DNA of 6,798 bases from Rhizobiaceae bacterium (GTDB lineage: Bacteria > Pseudomonadota > Alphaproteobacteria > Rhizobiales > Rhizobiaceae): assembly GCA_004299545.1 (NCBI GenBank), contig SCRB01000070.1:1-6798 (forward strand). The letters run 5' to 3'. This document shows, piece by piece, positions 1 through 5,949 of the stretch (the stretch's first letter is position 1; the number at the start of each line of letters is the position of its first letter). The position numbers and the translations under genes were made by a program. Under the pieces are notes generated by a model. The model searched no databases. It saw only the letters and a list, made by a program, of their open reading frames with translations, and was not told where the DNA came from.

Positions 1-1231
1 GTTTGAAGGCTTCGGGCAGCTCGGTGAAGGGAGCGCCGTTGCGCAGAGCACCGGGCTTGCGCTGGATGACCGCCAGATAGTGGCGCCAGTCGTAGATGGT
101 CTGGCCAAGCCGATCATGCGACCGCTCGATGATGCGGCGGTGCTCGCACACGATCTGCCCTTCCGCGGCAACCACGATCCGCTCCGGATAGACCCTGAGG
201 CTGACCGGCCGGTTGGCGAAGGACGCCGGCACGCTGTAGCGGTTGCGCTCCAAATGGACGAGGCAAGTCGGAGAGACCCGCTTGGTGTATTCGACGAAGC
301 CGTCGAAGGCTCGGGGCATGGGCATCAGGAACCGCGCTTCCTCGGCCCGGATGTCTTCGATCGTTCCCGGCCTGAGGCCATGGGGAACCTGTTGCCACAG
401 CTCCCGGCACCGCCGCTCCAGCCAGTCGTTCAAGGTCTCCAGCGATGGAAAGCGCGGCATTGGCTGCCATAGCCGGTGGCGCGCATCCTGGACGTTCTTC
501 TCGACCTGCCCCTTCTCCCAGCCCGAGGCCGGATTGCAGAACTCGGTCTCGAACAGATAGTGGCTGGCCATGGCCGAGAAGCGGGCATTGACCTGGCGCT
601 CCTTGCCGCGGCCGATTCTGTCGACCGCCGTGCGCATGTTGTCGTAGATCCCGCGCCGGGGAACGCCGCCCAGAACCCGGAAGGCGTGGTTGTGCGCGTC
701 GAACAGCATCTCGTGCGTCTGCAGCGGATAGGCCCGCACGATGAAGGCCCGGCTGTAGCTGAGCTTGAAGTGCGCCACCTGAAGCTTGGCTCGCTCGCCG
801 CCGATGACCGCCCAGTCCTCCGACCAGTCAAACTGGAATGCCTCTCCGGGCTCGAACGCCAACGGCACGAAGGTGCCCCGCCCGCTCGTCTGCATCTCGC
901 GTTGGCGATCCGCTTTCCAGTCACGGGCAAAGGCGGCAACGCGTCCATATGAGCCCTCATAGCCGAGGCTCATCAGATCCGCATGCAATTGCTTGATCGT
1001 GCGCTTCTGCTTGCGCGGCCTGTTCGCTTCCGTCCTCAGCCAGGCCGACAGCCGCTCGGCATAGGCATCAAGCTTGCTCGGCCGCTCCGGCACCTGGAAG
1101 CGGGGCTCCACGTCGTCGGATCGCAGGTATTTGCGGATCGTGTTCCGCGACAATCCCGTGCGCCGCGCAATCTCCCGGATCGAATGTCCATCCCGCAGAT
1201 GCCAGCGTCGGATAACGCTCAGTAACGCCAT
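1..1231 (-). CDS. istA: IS21-family transposase IstA (partial, C-terminus beyond window)
   Basis: This is the DDE-type transposase of the IS21-like element; it cuts and joins the element ends together with the IstB ATPase. The frame is open for 410 codons from ATG at 1231 to the window edge, against roughly 500 residues for the family, so only the C-terminus is missing. Residues 16-36 form a helix-turn-helix (HSIREIARRTGLSRNTIRKY) for binding the ends. The rve-type catalytic core follows: D135 in FQFDWSED, D197 in GIYDNMRTAVD, and the glutamate in GWEKGQVEKNV (E239 or E244). After about residue 320 comes the C-terminal segment (ERNRYSVPASFANRPV) usual for IstA. No frameshift or stop is seen, so this part looks intact. 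The ATG at 1231 is chosen because it gives the standard family N-terminus (MALLSVIRRWHLRDGHSIRE). Confidence 0.95.
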   Translation of the reverse strand, partial: MALLSVIRRWHLRDGHSIREIARRTGLSRNTIRKYLRSDDVEPRFQVPERPSKLDAYAERLSAWLRTEANRPRKQKRTIKQLHADLMSLGYEGSYGRVAAFARDWKADRQREMQTSGRGTFVPLAFEPGEAFQFDWSEDWAVIGGERAKLQVAHFKLSYSRAFIVRAYPLQTHEMLFDAHNHAFRVLGGVPRRGIYDNMRTAVDRIGRGKERQVNARFSAMASHYLFETEFCNPASGWEKGQVEKNVQDARHRLWQPMPRFPSLETLNDWLERRCRELWQQVPHGLRPGTIEDIRAEEARFLMPMPRAFDGFVEYTKRVSPTCLVHLERNRYSVPASFANRPVSLRVYPERIVVAAEGQIVCEHRRIIERSHDRLGQTIYDWRHYLAVIQRKPGALRNGAPFTELPEAFK

Positions 1232-1284
1232 GTCTATCACTCCAAGGTCCCCTGCGCTCATCAAGCAGGGGTGGGTTCAAACAT

Positions 1285-1344
1285 GGGTCACTTCTCAATG
1301 GAAAAACCGCCCAATCCCGGGTCAGTTCTCGGCGGAAATCAACA
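1285..1344 (-). repeat. IS21 multiple terminal repeats
   Basis: Two near-identical 12-mers lie in the same orientation between the element tip and istA. On the plus strand they read GGGTCAGTTCTC at 1319-1330 and GGGTCACTTCTC at 1285-1296, differing at one base and starting 34 bp apart. IS21-family ends are known to carry several such transposase-binding repeats. The outer copy continues into the tip sequence ending CA at 1343-1344. Confidence 0.7.
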
Positions 1345-1837
1345 TCCTTCACCTTCGATCAGGTTTAGGCAAAACTAGCCTACGCGAACTCACGCTTCGG
1401 CATACTTGCCAGCCCCGCTCATGAGTAAGCTCGGCGCCATACCGGGTAAGTGCGACGTCGTCTGGCTGAAGCCAGCTGTTACCATGATGATGCCATAGCC
1501 GTTGTCGCCAGTTCTCTCCATACTGTAAGATAGCCAATCTGAGCGCACGCCATTGTACAGCATCTAAGCCGGGTACCTCCATCCGCCACCCGGGCACATT
1601 GTGGTCTGGCGAGGCATGATTCGGCTCATTGCGCTCGACATCTCCCTCGGAACACGCCGATGCCGGTAATCTAAAAGCCGGTGAACTTCGCCGGGGACGT
1701 ACACACGTAATTATTCCAAGCACGCGACTGCGGTGGATAGTGCGGCGTAGGTTCTCTACGACGACCGGAAACAGTCGGGCCCGCAGCTCGTGCTCGTGCG
1801 AAGTAGCACACCTCTCCCATTGATATGGATAGCGATT
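1345..1837. other. Intergenic stretch between IS21 end and histidine kinase gene
   Basis: About 490 bp with no recognisable gene. It holds one doubtful small minus-strand ORF, annotated separately. Short inverted repeats occur, for example CGTAG/CTACG at 1746-1750 and 1756-1760, and GTGC/GCAC at 1796-1799 and 1806-1809. None is followed by a T-run, so no convincing intrinsic terminator for the kinase cluster was found. No tRNA or CRISPR repeat was seen. Confidence 0.6.
1349..1723 (-). CDS. Hypothetical small protein, doubtful
   Basis: I do not recognise this reading frame. It is 124 codons from 1723, but the first 47 residues are Arg/Ser/Pro-rich and look like random GC-rich translation. From an internal ATG at 1582 the remaining 77 residues look more protein-like and Trp-rich (GLDAVQWRALRLAILQYG, then LTRYGAELTHERGW). 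A weak purine stretch (GGTGGCGG) directly precedes this internal ATG. Codon use is more AT-rich at third positions than in the neighbouring kinase genes. The stop lies 5 bp from the inferred IS21 end. It could be a small accessory gene, a decayed remnant, or a chance ORF. Confidence 0.25.
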   Translation of the reverse strand: MLGIITCVRPRRSSPAFRLPASACSEGDVERNEPNHASPDHNVPGWRMEVPGLDAVQWRALRLAILQYGENWRQRLWHHHGNSWLQPDDVALTRYGAELTHERGWQVCRSVSSRRLVLPKPDRR

Positions 1838-2920
1838 TCAGTCGGCGGCGGCCGCCCGTCTGAAAACGATGGTCACCTTCGTCCCCTCACTCGCACTCGA
1901 GCTGACGTCAAACTCCGCCTTTGCGTTCTCGGTCAATGAGCGCGCGATCAGTGCGCCGAGTTTGCCCTGCTTTGGCCATGTCTCGCCTTCCGGAAGGCCT
2001 ATACCGTCATCAGCGACAACGACACGGCAACCACCGCCGTCAACGATGCTGTGCAGGGTAATCGTGCCCCTATCACGACCGCGGAAGGCATGTTTGAGCG
2101 CATTGGTCAGCAGCTCGTTGACCACAAGCCCAGTCGGCATAGCGACGTTGATTGAAACTGGATAGGTATCGACCTTCATGTTGAGGCGGATGCCCTCGAC
2201 AGCGTGAGAATTCATGACCGCTGAGGCGATCTGGCTGAGATAGACTCCGAGATCGACTTCGTCCTTCTGCTCGTCTGTCGAAAGCGCTTGGTAGAGGATG
2301 GCAAGCGCGTCGACGCGACCTGCGAGCCTTTCGAAACGTTTCTGGTCCGGCTCGGCCGCATGGCGGGTTTCCATACGGATTAATGCAGTAATCATCTGCA
2401 AGTTGTTCTTCACACGGTGCTGCAGCTCGCGCAGCAGGATGTCCTTCTCTCTGATACGCTCTTCAACCGAGCGCAGATCCTCCGTCTCGCCATGGGTCGA
2501 GACGTCGACCAGCGCCACCAGCCTGAAGCAGATCTTGCCGTTGTCGTCTTCGATGACATTGGCATAGACGTCGACAATCGCCGCCTCGCCCTCGCCCCGT
2601 TGCAGGCGAAACGTGCCTACGAAATCGGTTTCTTCGACCAAGGCGGCGGCCAGCGGGCGATCCTCCTGTTGATGGAGGCCAATACCGGAAAGGGCAGCCC
2701 AGTTTTCTCGGGCAAGACTTGCCGCCTCCAGGCCGGACAGTTTCTCGAACTCGGGATTGGCATAGACTACACGTTCCTTCGCGCCCAGGTCAGAGACGGC
2801 AATAGCAATCGGAACCTGGTCGAGGAATTTCTTGAACTGTTCGCTTTCCAGCGCGCTGGCAAGATCCGGTGTCTCGAGCAGTTGCTCGACCGCATCGGCC
2901 TTTTCTGGATTGGATGTCAT
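1838..2920 (-). CDS. PAS domain-containing sensor histidine kinase, HisKA_2/HWE-type
   Basis: A 360-residue sensor kinase with no signal peptide or membrane segment, so probably cytosolic. Residues about 30-140 form a PAS fold (FLDQVPIAIAVSD, then VVYANPEFEKLSGL). The LOV cysteine motif is absent, so this is not a blue-light sensor and its ligand is unknown. A short coiled region leads to the HisKA_2 dimerisation box LRELQHRVKNNLQMITALI with phospho-acceptor H168. The ATPase domain has the N-box VNELLTNALKHAF (N273), the G1 box VVADDGIGLPEG (about 302-312), a GKLGALIARSL glycine box at 319, and an EGTKVTI tail at 345. All key residues are present, so it should be active. It is the third gene of the kaiC cluster, 96 bp after the HWE kinase. 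The start is set by the N-terminal acidic linker before PAS; the ribosome site (GGCGGCGG) is weak. No cognate response regulator is in the window. Confidence 0.92.
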   Translation of the reverse strand: MTSNPEKADAVEQLLETPDLASALESEQFKKFLDQVPIAIAVSDLGAKERVVYANPEFEKLSGLEAASLARENWAALSGIGLHQQEDRPLAAALVEETDFVGTFRLQRGEGEAAIVDVYANVIEDDNGKICFRLVALVDVSTHGETEDLRSVEERIREKDILLRELQHRVKNNLQMITALIRMETRHAAEPDQKRFERLAGRVDALAILYQALSTDEQKDEVDLGVYLSQIASAVMNSHAVEGIRLNMKVDTYPVSINVAMPTGLVVNELLTNALKHAFRGRDRGTITLHSIVDGGGCRVVVADDGIGLPEGETWPKQGKLGALIARSLTENAKAEFDVSSSASEGTKVTIVFRRAAAAD

Positions 2921-3016
2921 CTGCCGCCGCCTACGTTGTGCGTGAACGCCACAAATATCAGCGATCCCTTGCGCTTACCATCGCCAAACGAGAGGCGAGC
3001 GTCCTCGCTCACCAGG
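2921..3016 (-). other. 96-bp gap between the two kinase genes
   Basis: No gene. The only structure seen is a small inverted repeat, GCGAG at 2995-2999 and CTCGC at 3004-3008 with a 4-nt loop. It has no T-run after it, so it is not a clear terminator. I searched the minus strand for a second EcfG-type promoter: the CGTT sequences present (minus strand at 2948-2945 and 2990-2987) have no GGAAC at 16-17 bp. Whether the downstream kinase is co-transcribed therefore cannot be settled by sequence alone. Confidence 0.5.
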
Positions 3017-4057
3017 TCAGGAATACGAGGGTACAAGTCTCGTGTCGCGTAGCGGCAGTGCCACGGTAAAACGCAGGCCGTCGGGGTGGTAGTTCAATTC
3101 GATTTTGGCGCCGCATTGAACGACCAGCAACTTCTCCAATACAGTCGTCCCAAACCCGCGCCGCTTGGGCGGCTCGACCTTGGGCCCATCGCGCTCCTGC
3201 CAGTCGAGGTTGACGAGCTGCGTGCCGCCGACTCCCCCGGTCGACCAGCGCACGTCGAGGCGACCCTTTGGTCGTGACAGTGCGCCGAACTTCGATGAAT
3301 TGGAAGCGAGCTCGTGGAATGCTATGCCGACCGGTATGGCGATGTCGGCGACTAGGGCGACATCGGGGCCGTCGAGCAGGATGCGTCGTTTTTCGTACGT
3401 CTCGTAATGGCGGAGCTCCCCTTCCAGTAGCGTCCGCAAAGATGCCGTCTGCCAATAGTCGTCCGTCAATAACGAATGGGTATCGGCCAACGAGACGATT
3501 CTGGCGGAGAAATCCCGCACGAAATCGTCAACGCGACCGCTTGATTTGGCCGTGGCGCTCATCATCGCCCGCACATTGGCCAGCGTGTTCCTGACACGAT
3601 GATGCAATTCCCGGATTAAAAGCTTCTGACGGTCGGCGACTTCCTGCTTTTGTTCAATATATGACTTGACCTCGAGTTGGCGGGCGCGGGCGCGCAGCGC
3701 CGAGCGCACCGAATTGGCAAGGCTCGAAGCCAGGAACGGTCTTTCCAATACGATCAGGTATCGATCGAGAAACGTCAGCCGCGGGTCGAATTCCGTTCCC
3801 CGTCTCACCAGCAGCACGATCGGAAAATCGGACCATGCCGGCTGGTTTTGCAGCCAGGCTGCGAACCGGCTGCGGTCGGAACTGACCAATGCCTCTTCGG
3901 CCACGACAAGACACTCCGCTTTATCTAGAAGCGGCAGTACCTCATCCAGGGTTGTGCAAACGCGCGAACCGATGTGGCTGGTCCCCAGGATGGAAGCCGC
4001 AATCTGGGCGTCGCGTCCCACCGGCGTAAGTAAGAGTACGGCGGGCTCCTCCAGCAT
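3017..4057 (-). CDS. HWE-family histidine kinase with degenerate receiver-like N-terminal domain
   Basis: A 346-residue soluble kinase. Residues about 5-125 have the size and alternating pattern of a response-regulator receiver (VLLLTPVGRD, ECLVVAEEAL, FPIVLLV, LIVLERPF). The phospho-acceptor Asp expected after strand 3 is missing (AEEA at 53-56), the usual acidic pair after strand 1 is not formed, and the conserved Lys before Pro-Phe is Arg (R107). It is thus best read as a pseudo-receiver. A helix to about residue 145 leads to the HWE dimerisation box LLIRELHHRVRNTLANVRAM with H153. The ATPase domain has HELASNSSKFGAL (N253) and the family-defining WxE motif (W286, E288, in LDWQERDGP), then GFGTTVLEKLL at 301. 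It starts 2 bp after the kaiC stop, with AAGGC about 10 nt upstream inside the kaiC end, so translation is probably coupled. I infer that it reads or acts with KaiC. Confidence 0.92.
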   Translation of the reverse strand: MLEEPAVLLLTPVGRDAQIAASILGTSHIGSRVCTTLDEVLPLLDKAECLVVAEEALVSSDRSRFAAWLQNQPAWSDFPIVLLVRRGTEFDPRLTFLDRYLIVLERPFLASSLANSVRSALRARARQLEVKSYIEQKQEVADRQKLLIRELHHRVRNTLANVRAMMSATAKSSGRVDDFVRDFSARIVSLADTHSLLTDDYWQTASLRTLLEGELRHYETYEKRRILLDGPDVALVADIAIPVGIAFHELASNSSKFGALSRPKGRLDVRWSTGGVGGTQLVNLDWQERDGPKVEPPKRRGFGTTVLEKLLVVQCGAKIELNYHPDGLRFTVALPLRDTRLVPSYS

Positions 4058-4059
4058 AA

Positions 4060-5547
4060 TTATGATGCCTTGTCTTTTAGAAGGTCGGACTGTTTGCCTT
4101 CAAAGAAGGGCAAACCGGTAAGGATGCCGCGAAATTGGTCTAGCGGTTCGCCGACCGTAATCCCCGAGCCTGCAATACTGAACTCACGGATTGTGTCTTC
4201 GTGGGGACCGACCCGCTTTTTCACCACCGAGATCGCTCGCCGTATCCGGCCGCCACTTTCAAAAAACCGCAGCAGCATCACGGCGTCACACAGATAAGTC
4301 ATGTCGACGGGGGTAGCGATCTGACCGATCAGGCCATGATTGGCGAGAAGGAGCAGTGTGACTACCCCCTTCTGGTTCAGATATGTCAGGATCTCGTGCA
4401 TCTGTAGAACCAAATGCTGATCTTCGGACATGGCGTTTAGATAGCCTGTCAAACTGTCAATGACGACCATCCTGGCACCGAGCTCTTCCACGGCAGCTTG
4501 TATTCGGGACGACAGTTCCCCTGGCGATAGCTCAGCGGGGTTGATTTGCTCCAAGGAAAGCATGCCGGTACCAATGAATGGCTCCAGATCCATCCCTACG
4601 CCAGCGGCCCTTGCCAGAAAAATCCGCTTGATCTCCTCAAACAGCAACACCAGGACACGCTCGCCACGCCCGAGCGCCGCATGACAGTAGGAACTGGCTA
4701 TGGTTGATTTGCCGACGCCAGATGGGCCTATCAACAAGGTGCTCGTACCCCGGTCGAGCCCCCCGCCGATCAAAGTGTCAACCAAATTTCCACTGAGGGC
4801 CGGAGAGCCGTGTTCCGACTCCTCATGCTCGGCGGCGACGAGCCGCGGAAACACGGTGACGCCTCCCGGCCGAATGACAAAATCGTGGTAGCCGCCCCGG
4901 ATCTGCACCCCCCGCATCTTGATGATGCGCAGCCGCCGCCTTTCGCCGCCGTAGATCGGCGTCAGTTGCTCCATGCGGATCACGCCGTGGCTGATCGAGT
5001 GGAGATTGAGATCGTCATGCTCAGCCGTCAGGTCGTCAAGCAGTAGCACTGTGGTGTTGTTGAGCAATAAGAAGCTCTTGAGGGCCAGAACCTGGCGGCG
5101 ATAGCGCAGGGAGCCCTGCGAGAGAAGCCGGATCTCTGATAGCGAGTCAAAAACTACCCGATCTGGCCTGATCCGTTCCATTTCGGCCAGAGCCGCCCGG
5201 ACCGTTTCACCAAGCTCTAGGTCAGAGGAATGGACCAAAGTCTGTATTTGCGAAGGATCGAGGCTGAGTTCTGGCGGCACCAGCTCCAGTATTTCGATAC
5301 CCTCGAGTTTCCAACCATGGCGGTCCGCGACCGACAGCAGTTCGCGTTTGCTTTCCGAAAGGGTGATGTAAAGGCATTTCTCCCCGTGAGAAGCCCCCTC
5401 GATCAGAAACTGCAGGCCGAGCGTTGTCTTGCCCGAGCCCGGCCTGCCCTCGATGAGATGGGATCGAAATTTGGCGTAGCCACCTCGTAGAACATAATCG
5501 AGGCCATCTACCCCGGAAGCGATTGGAAGTGCGTCGTCTTTCTTCAT
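4060..5547 (-). CDS. kaiC: KaiC-like double-domain RecA-superfamily ATPase
   Basis: A 495-residue protein with two KaiC domains, close to the 519 residues of cyanobacterial KaiC; the family forms ATP-hydrolysing hexamers. The first domain has Walker A GRPGSGKT (K40) and Walker B VVFD (D134); where KaiC has paired catalytic glutamates it has LSES with only E65. The second domain has Walker A GPSGVGKS (K280), the Glu pair E304-E305 in LLFEEIKR, and Walker B VVID (D364). By alignment to the cyanobacterial ITDSHISTITD segment, this protein has ATPVDMTYLCD: T412 matches T426, and the phosphosites S431-T432 become T417-Y418. The C-terminus is short, without an obvious long KaiA-binding tail. No kaiA or kaiB is in the window. 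It is the first gene of the cluster, preceded by a strong ribosome site and an EcfG-type promoter. The KaiC family is certain; a clock role is not shown, since many proteobacterial members act in stress responses or as timers. Confidence 0.94.
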   Translation of the reverse strand: MKKDDALPIASGVDGLDYVLRGGYAKFRSHLIEGRPGSGKTTLGLQFLIEGASHGEKCLYITLSESKRELLSVADRHGWKLEGIEILELVPPELSLDPSQIQTLVHSSDLELGETVRAALAEMERIRPDRVVFDSLSEIRLLSQGSLRYRRQVLALKSFLLLNNTTVLLLDDLTAEHDDLNLHSISHGVIRMEQLTPIYGGERRRLRIIKMRGVQIRGGYHDFVIRPGGVTVFPRLVAAEHEESEHGSPALSGNLVDTLIGGGLDRGTSTLLIGPSGVGKSTIASSYCHAALGRGERVLVLLFEEIKRIFLARAAGVGMDLEPFIGTGMLSLEQINPAELSPGELSSRIQAAVEELGARMVVIDSLTGYLNAMSEDQHLVLQMHEILTYLNQKGVVTLLLLANHGLIGQIATPVDMTYLCDAVMLLRFFESGGRIRRAISVVKKRVGPHEDTIREFSIAGSGITVGEPLDQFRGILTGLPFFEGKQSDLLKDKAS

Positions 5548-5551
5548 TTTG

Positions 5552-5557
5552 CCCCCT
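5552..5557 (-). promoter_or_regulatory. Ribosome binding site of kaiC
   Basis: On the minus strand AGGGGG lies 4 nt before the ATG at 5547 (AGGGGGCAAAATG). It is the strongest Shine-Dalgarno-like sequence of the cluster and supports this start codon. Confidence 0.75.
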
Positions 5558-5578
5558 ATTGCTTTACGTGAACATCGT

Positions 5579-5603
5579 AACGGCTGGGGTTTTTGTTGGT
5601 TCC
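5579..5603 (-). promoter_or_regulatory. EcfG (general stress sigma factor) type promoter of kaiC
   Basis: The minus strand reads GGAAC (5603-5599), exactly 16 bp of spacer, then CGTT (5582-5579). This equals the consensus GGAAC-N16/17-CGTT known for EcfG/RpoE2-type sigma factors of alphaproteobacteria. Transcription would start a few bases downstream, near 5572, giving a leader of about 25 nt that contains the kaiC ribosome site. Position, orientation and spacing all fit kaiC. That general stress conditions induce the cluster is inferred from this match. Confidence 0.78.
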
Positions 5604-5637
5604 GACCAACTCACCGGCGTTGGCGGGACGAGCCAAC
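5595..5637. repeat. Four alternating GTTGG/CCAAC boxes over the kaiC promoter
   Basis: On the plus strand GTTGG occurs at 5595-5599 and 5619-5623, and CCAAC at 5606-5610 and 5633-5637, with starts 11, 13 and 14 bp apart. The first pair makes a perfect 6-bp inverted repeat, GTTGGT-TCCG-ACCAAC (5595-5610), which overlaps the -35 element. It could be an operator or a DNA hairpin; no known regulator motif is recognised. Confidence 0.4.
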
Positions 5638-5949
5638 TGGTGAGACTTCCAGGGGCAATGCCACCTAGTGAGGCGAAGGCGGATTAGGGTCAAACCGCAA
5701 AAACCTTGGGTCCTGGCGCACAAAAGCCCGCCTTCGTTGCTGGTAGCTCGGCTGGGTAATCCCACAAAACCATGCTAGAGACCGGATGGCCCGTCCATAC
5801 GGAGGGTTGGAGACGTACAAACGGTTGCCATGGAAAGCTTGGCGCCAGTGGTCCGAAAGTGACGATCCGCATTTCCCGAACTCTTGAATCACGCCTCACG
5901 TCCCAGACGTGCCCAAAGGCGAAGAAAGTATCCCAATGGACGAAACACA
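5604..5949. other. Intergenic stretch upstream of the kaiC promoter
   Basis: About 345 bp between the kaiC promoter and the IS66 end, with no recognisable gene. Short minus-strand frames (for example 5665-5892) match no family I know. A short plus-strand frame from ATG at 5786 (MARPYGGLETYKRLPWKAW, stopping about 34 codons on) is also unrecognised. A 9-bp inverted repeat at 5674-5736 is annotated separately. No kaiB-like reading frame is present. No further EcfG-type promoter was seen on either strand. Confidence 0.5.
5674..5736. repeat. Perfect 9-bp inverted repeat with 45-bp spacer
   Basis: CGAAGGCGG at 5674-5682 is the exact reverse complement of CCGCCTTCG at 5728-5736. It could be a stem of an RNA, the ends of a very small element, or chance; there is no T-run beside it. 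Confidence 0.35.

Larger units (their letters stand above)
1..1344 (-). mobile_element. IS21-family insertion sequence, 5' part (cut by window edge)
   Basis: This is the istA-proximal end of an IS21-like element lying on the minus strand. Its outer end is placed near 1344: reading the minus strand from there gives TGTTGATTTCCGCCGAGAAC, and a TG/CA dinucleotide terminus is usual for IS21 ends. Repeated copies of a terminal motif follow inside the end, as is typical of this family. The istA gene starts about 113 bp inside the end. The ATPase-helper gene istB would lie beyond position 1, outside the window, so completeness cannot be judged. The exact outer base and the target duplication cannot be confirmed because the other end is not visible. 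Confidence 0.88.

Noticed and set aside
430..960. Long ORFs on both strands (430-960 minus, 476-952 plus) within the IS21 region
   Set aside because: Both are shadows of istA, whose frame is open across the whole 1-1231 stretch with catalytic motifs in order.
1790..1837. Intrinsic terminator after the kinase cluster
   Set aside because: Only short stems (4-5 bp) with no T-run on the minus strand were seen.
2500..2830. LOV blue-light domain in the PAS kinase
   Set aside because: The NCRFLQ-type cysteine motif is absent; the region reads NPEFEKLSGL and LARENWAALSG instead.
2417..3052. A 211-codon plus-strand ORF antisense to the PAS kinase
   Set aside because: It lies opposite a gene with clear PAS, HisKA_2 and ATPase motifs, has no domain of its own, and is a GC-rich codon shadow.
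3666..4121. A 151-codon plus-strand ORF across the kaiC/HWE kinase junction
   Set aside because: It is antisense to two well-supported genes, with no recognisable motif.
5556..5949. kaiB expected upstream of kaiC
   Set aside because: No frame of about 90-100 residues with KaiB or thioredoxin-like pattern is found; the short ORFs here are low-complexity or unrecognised.
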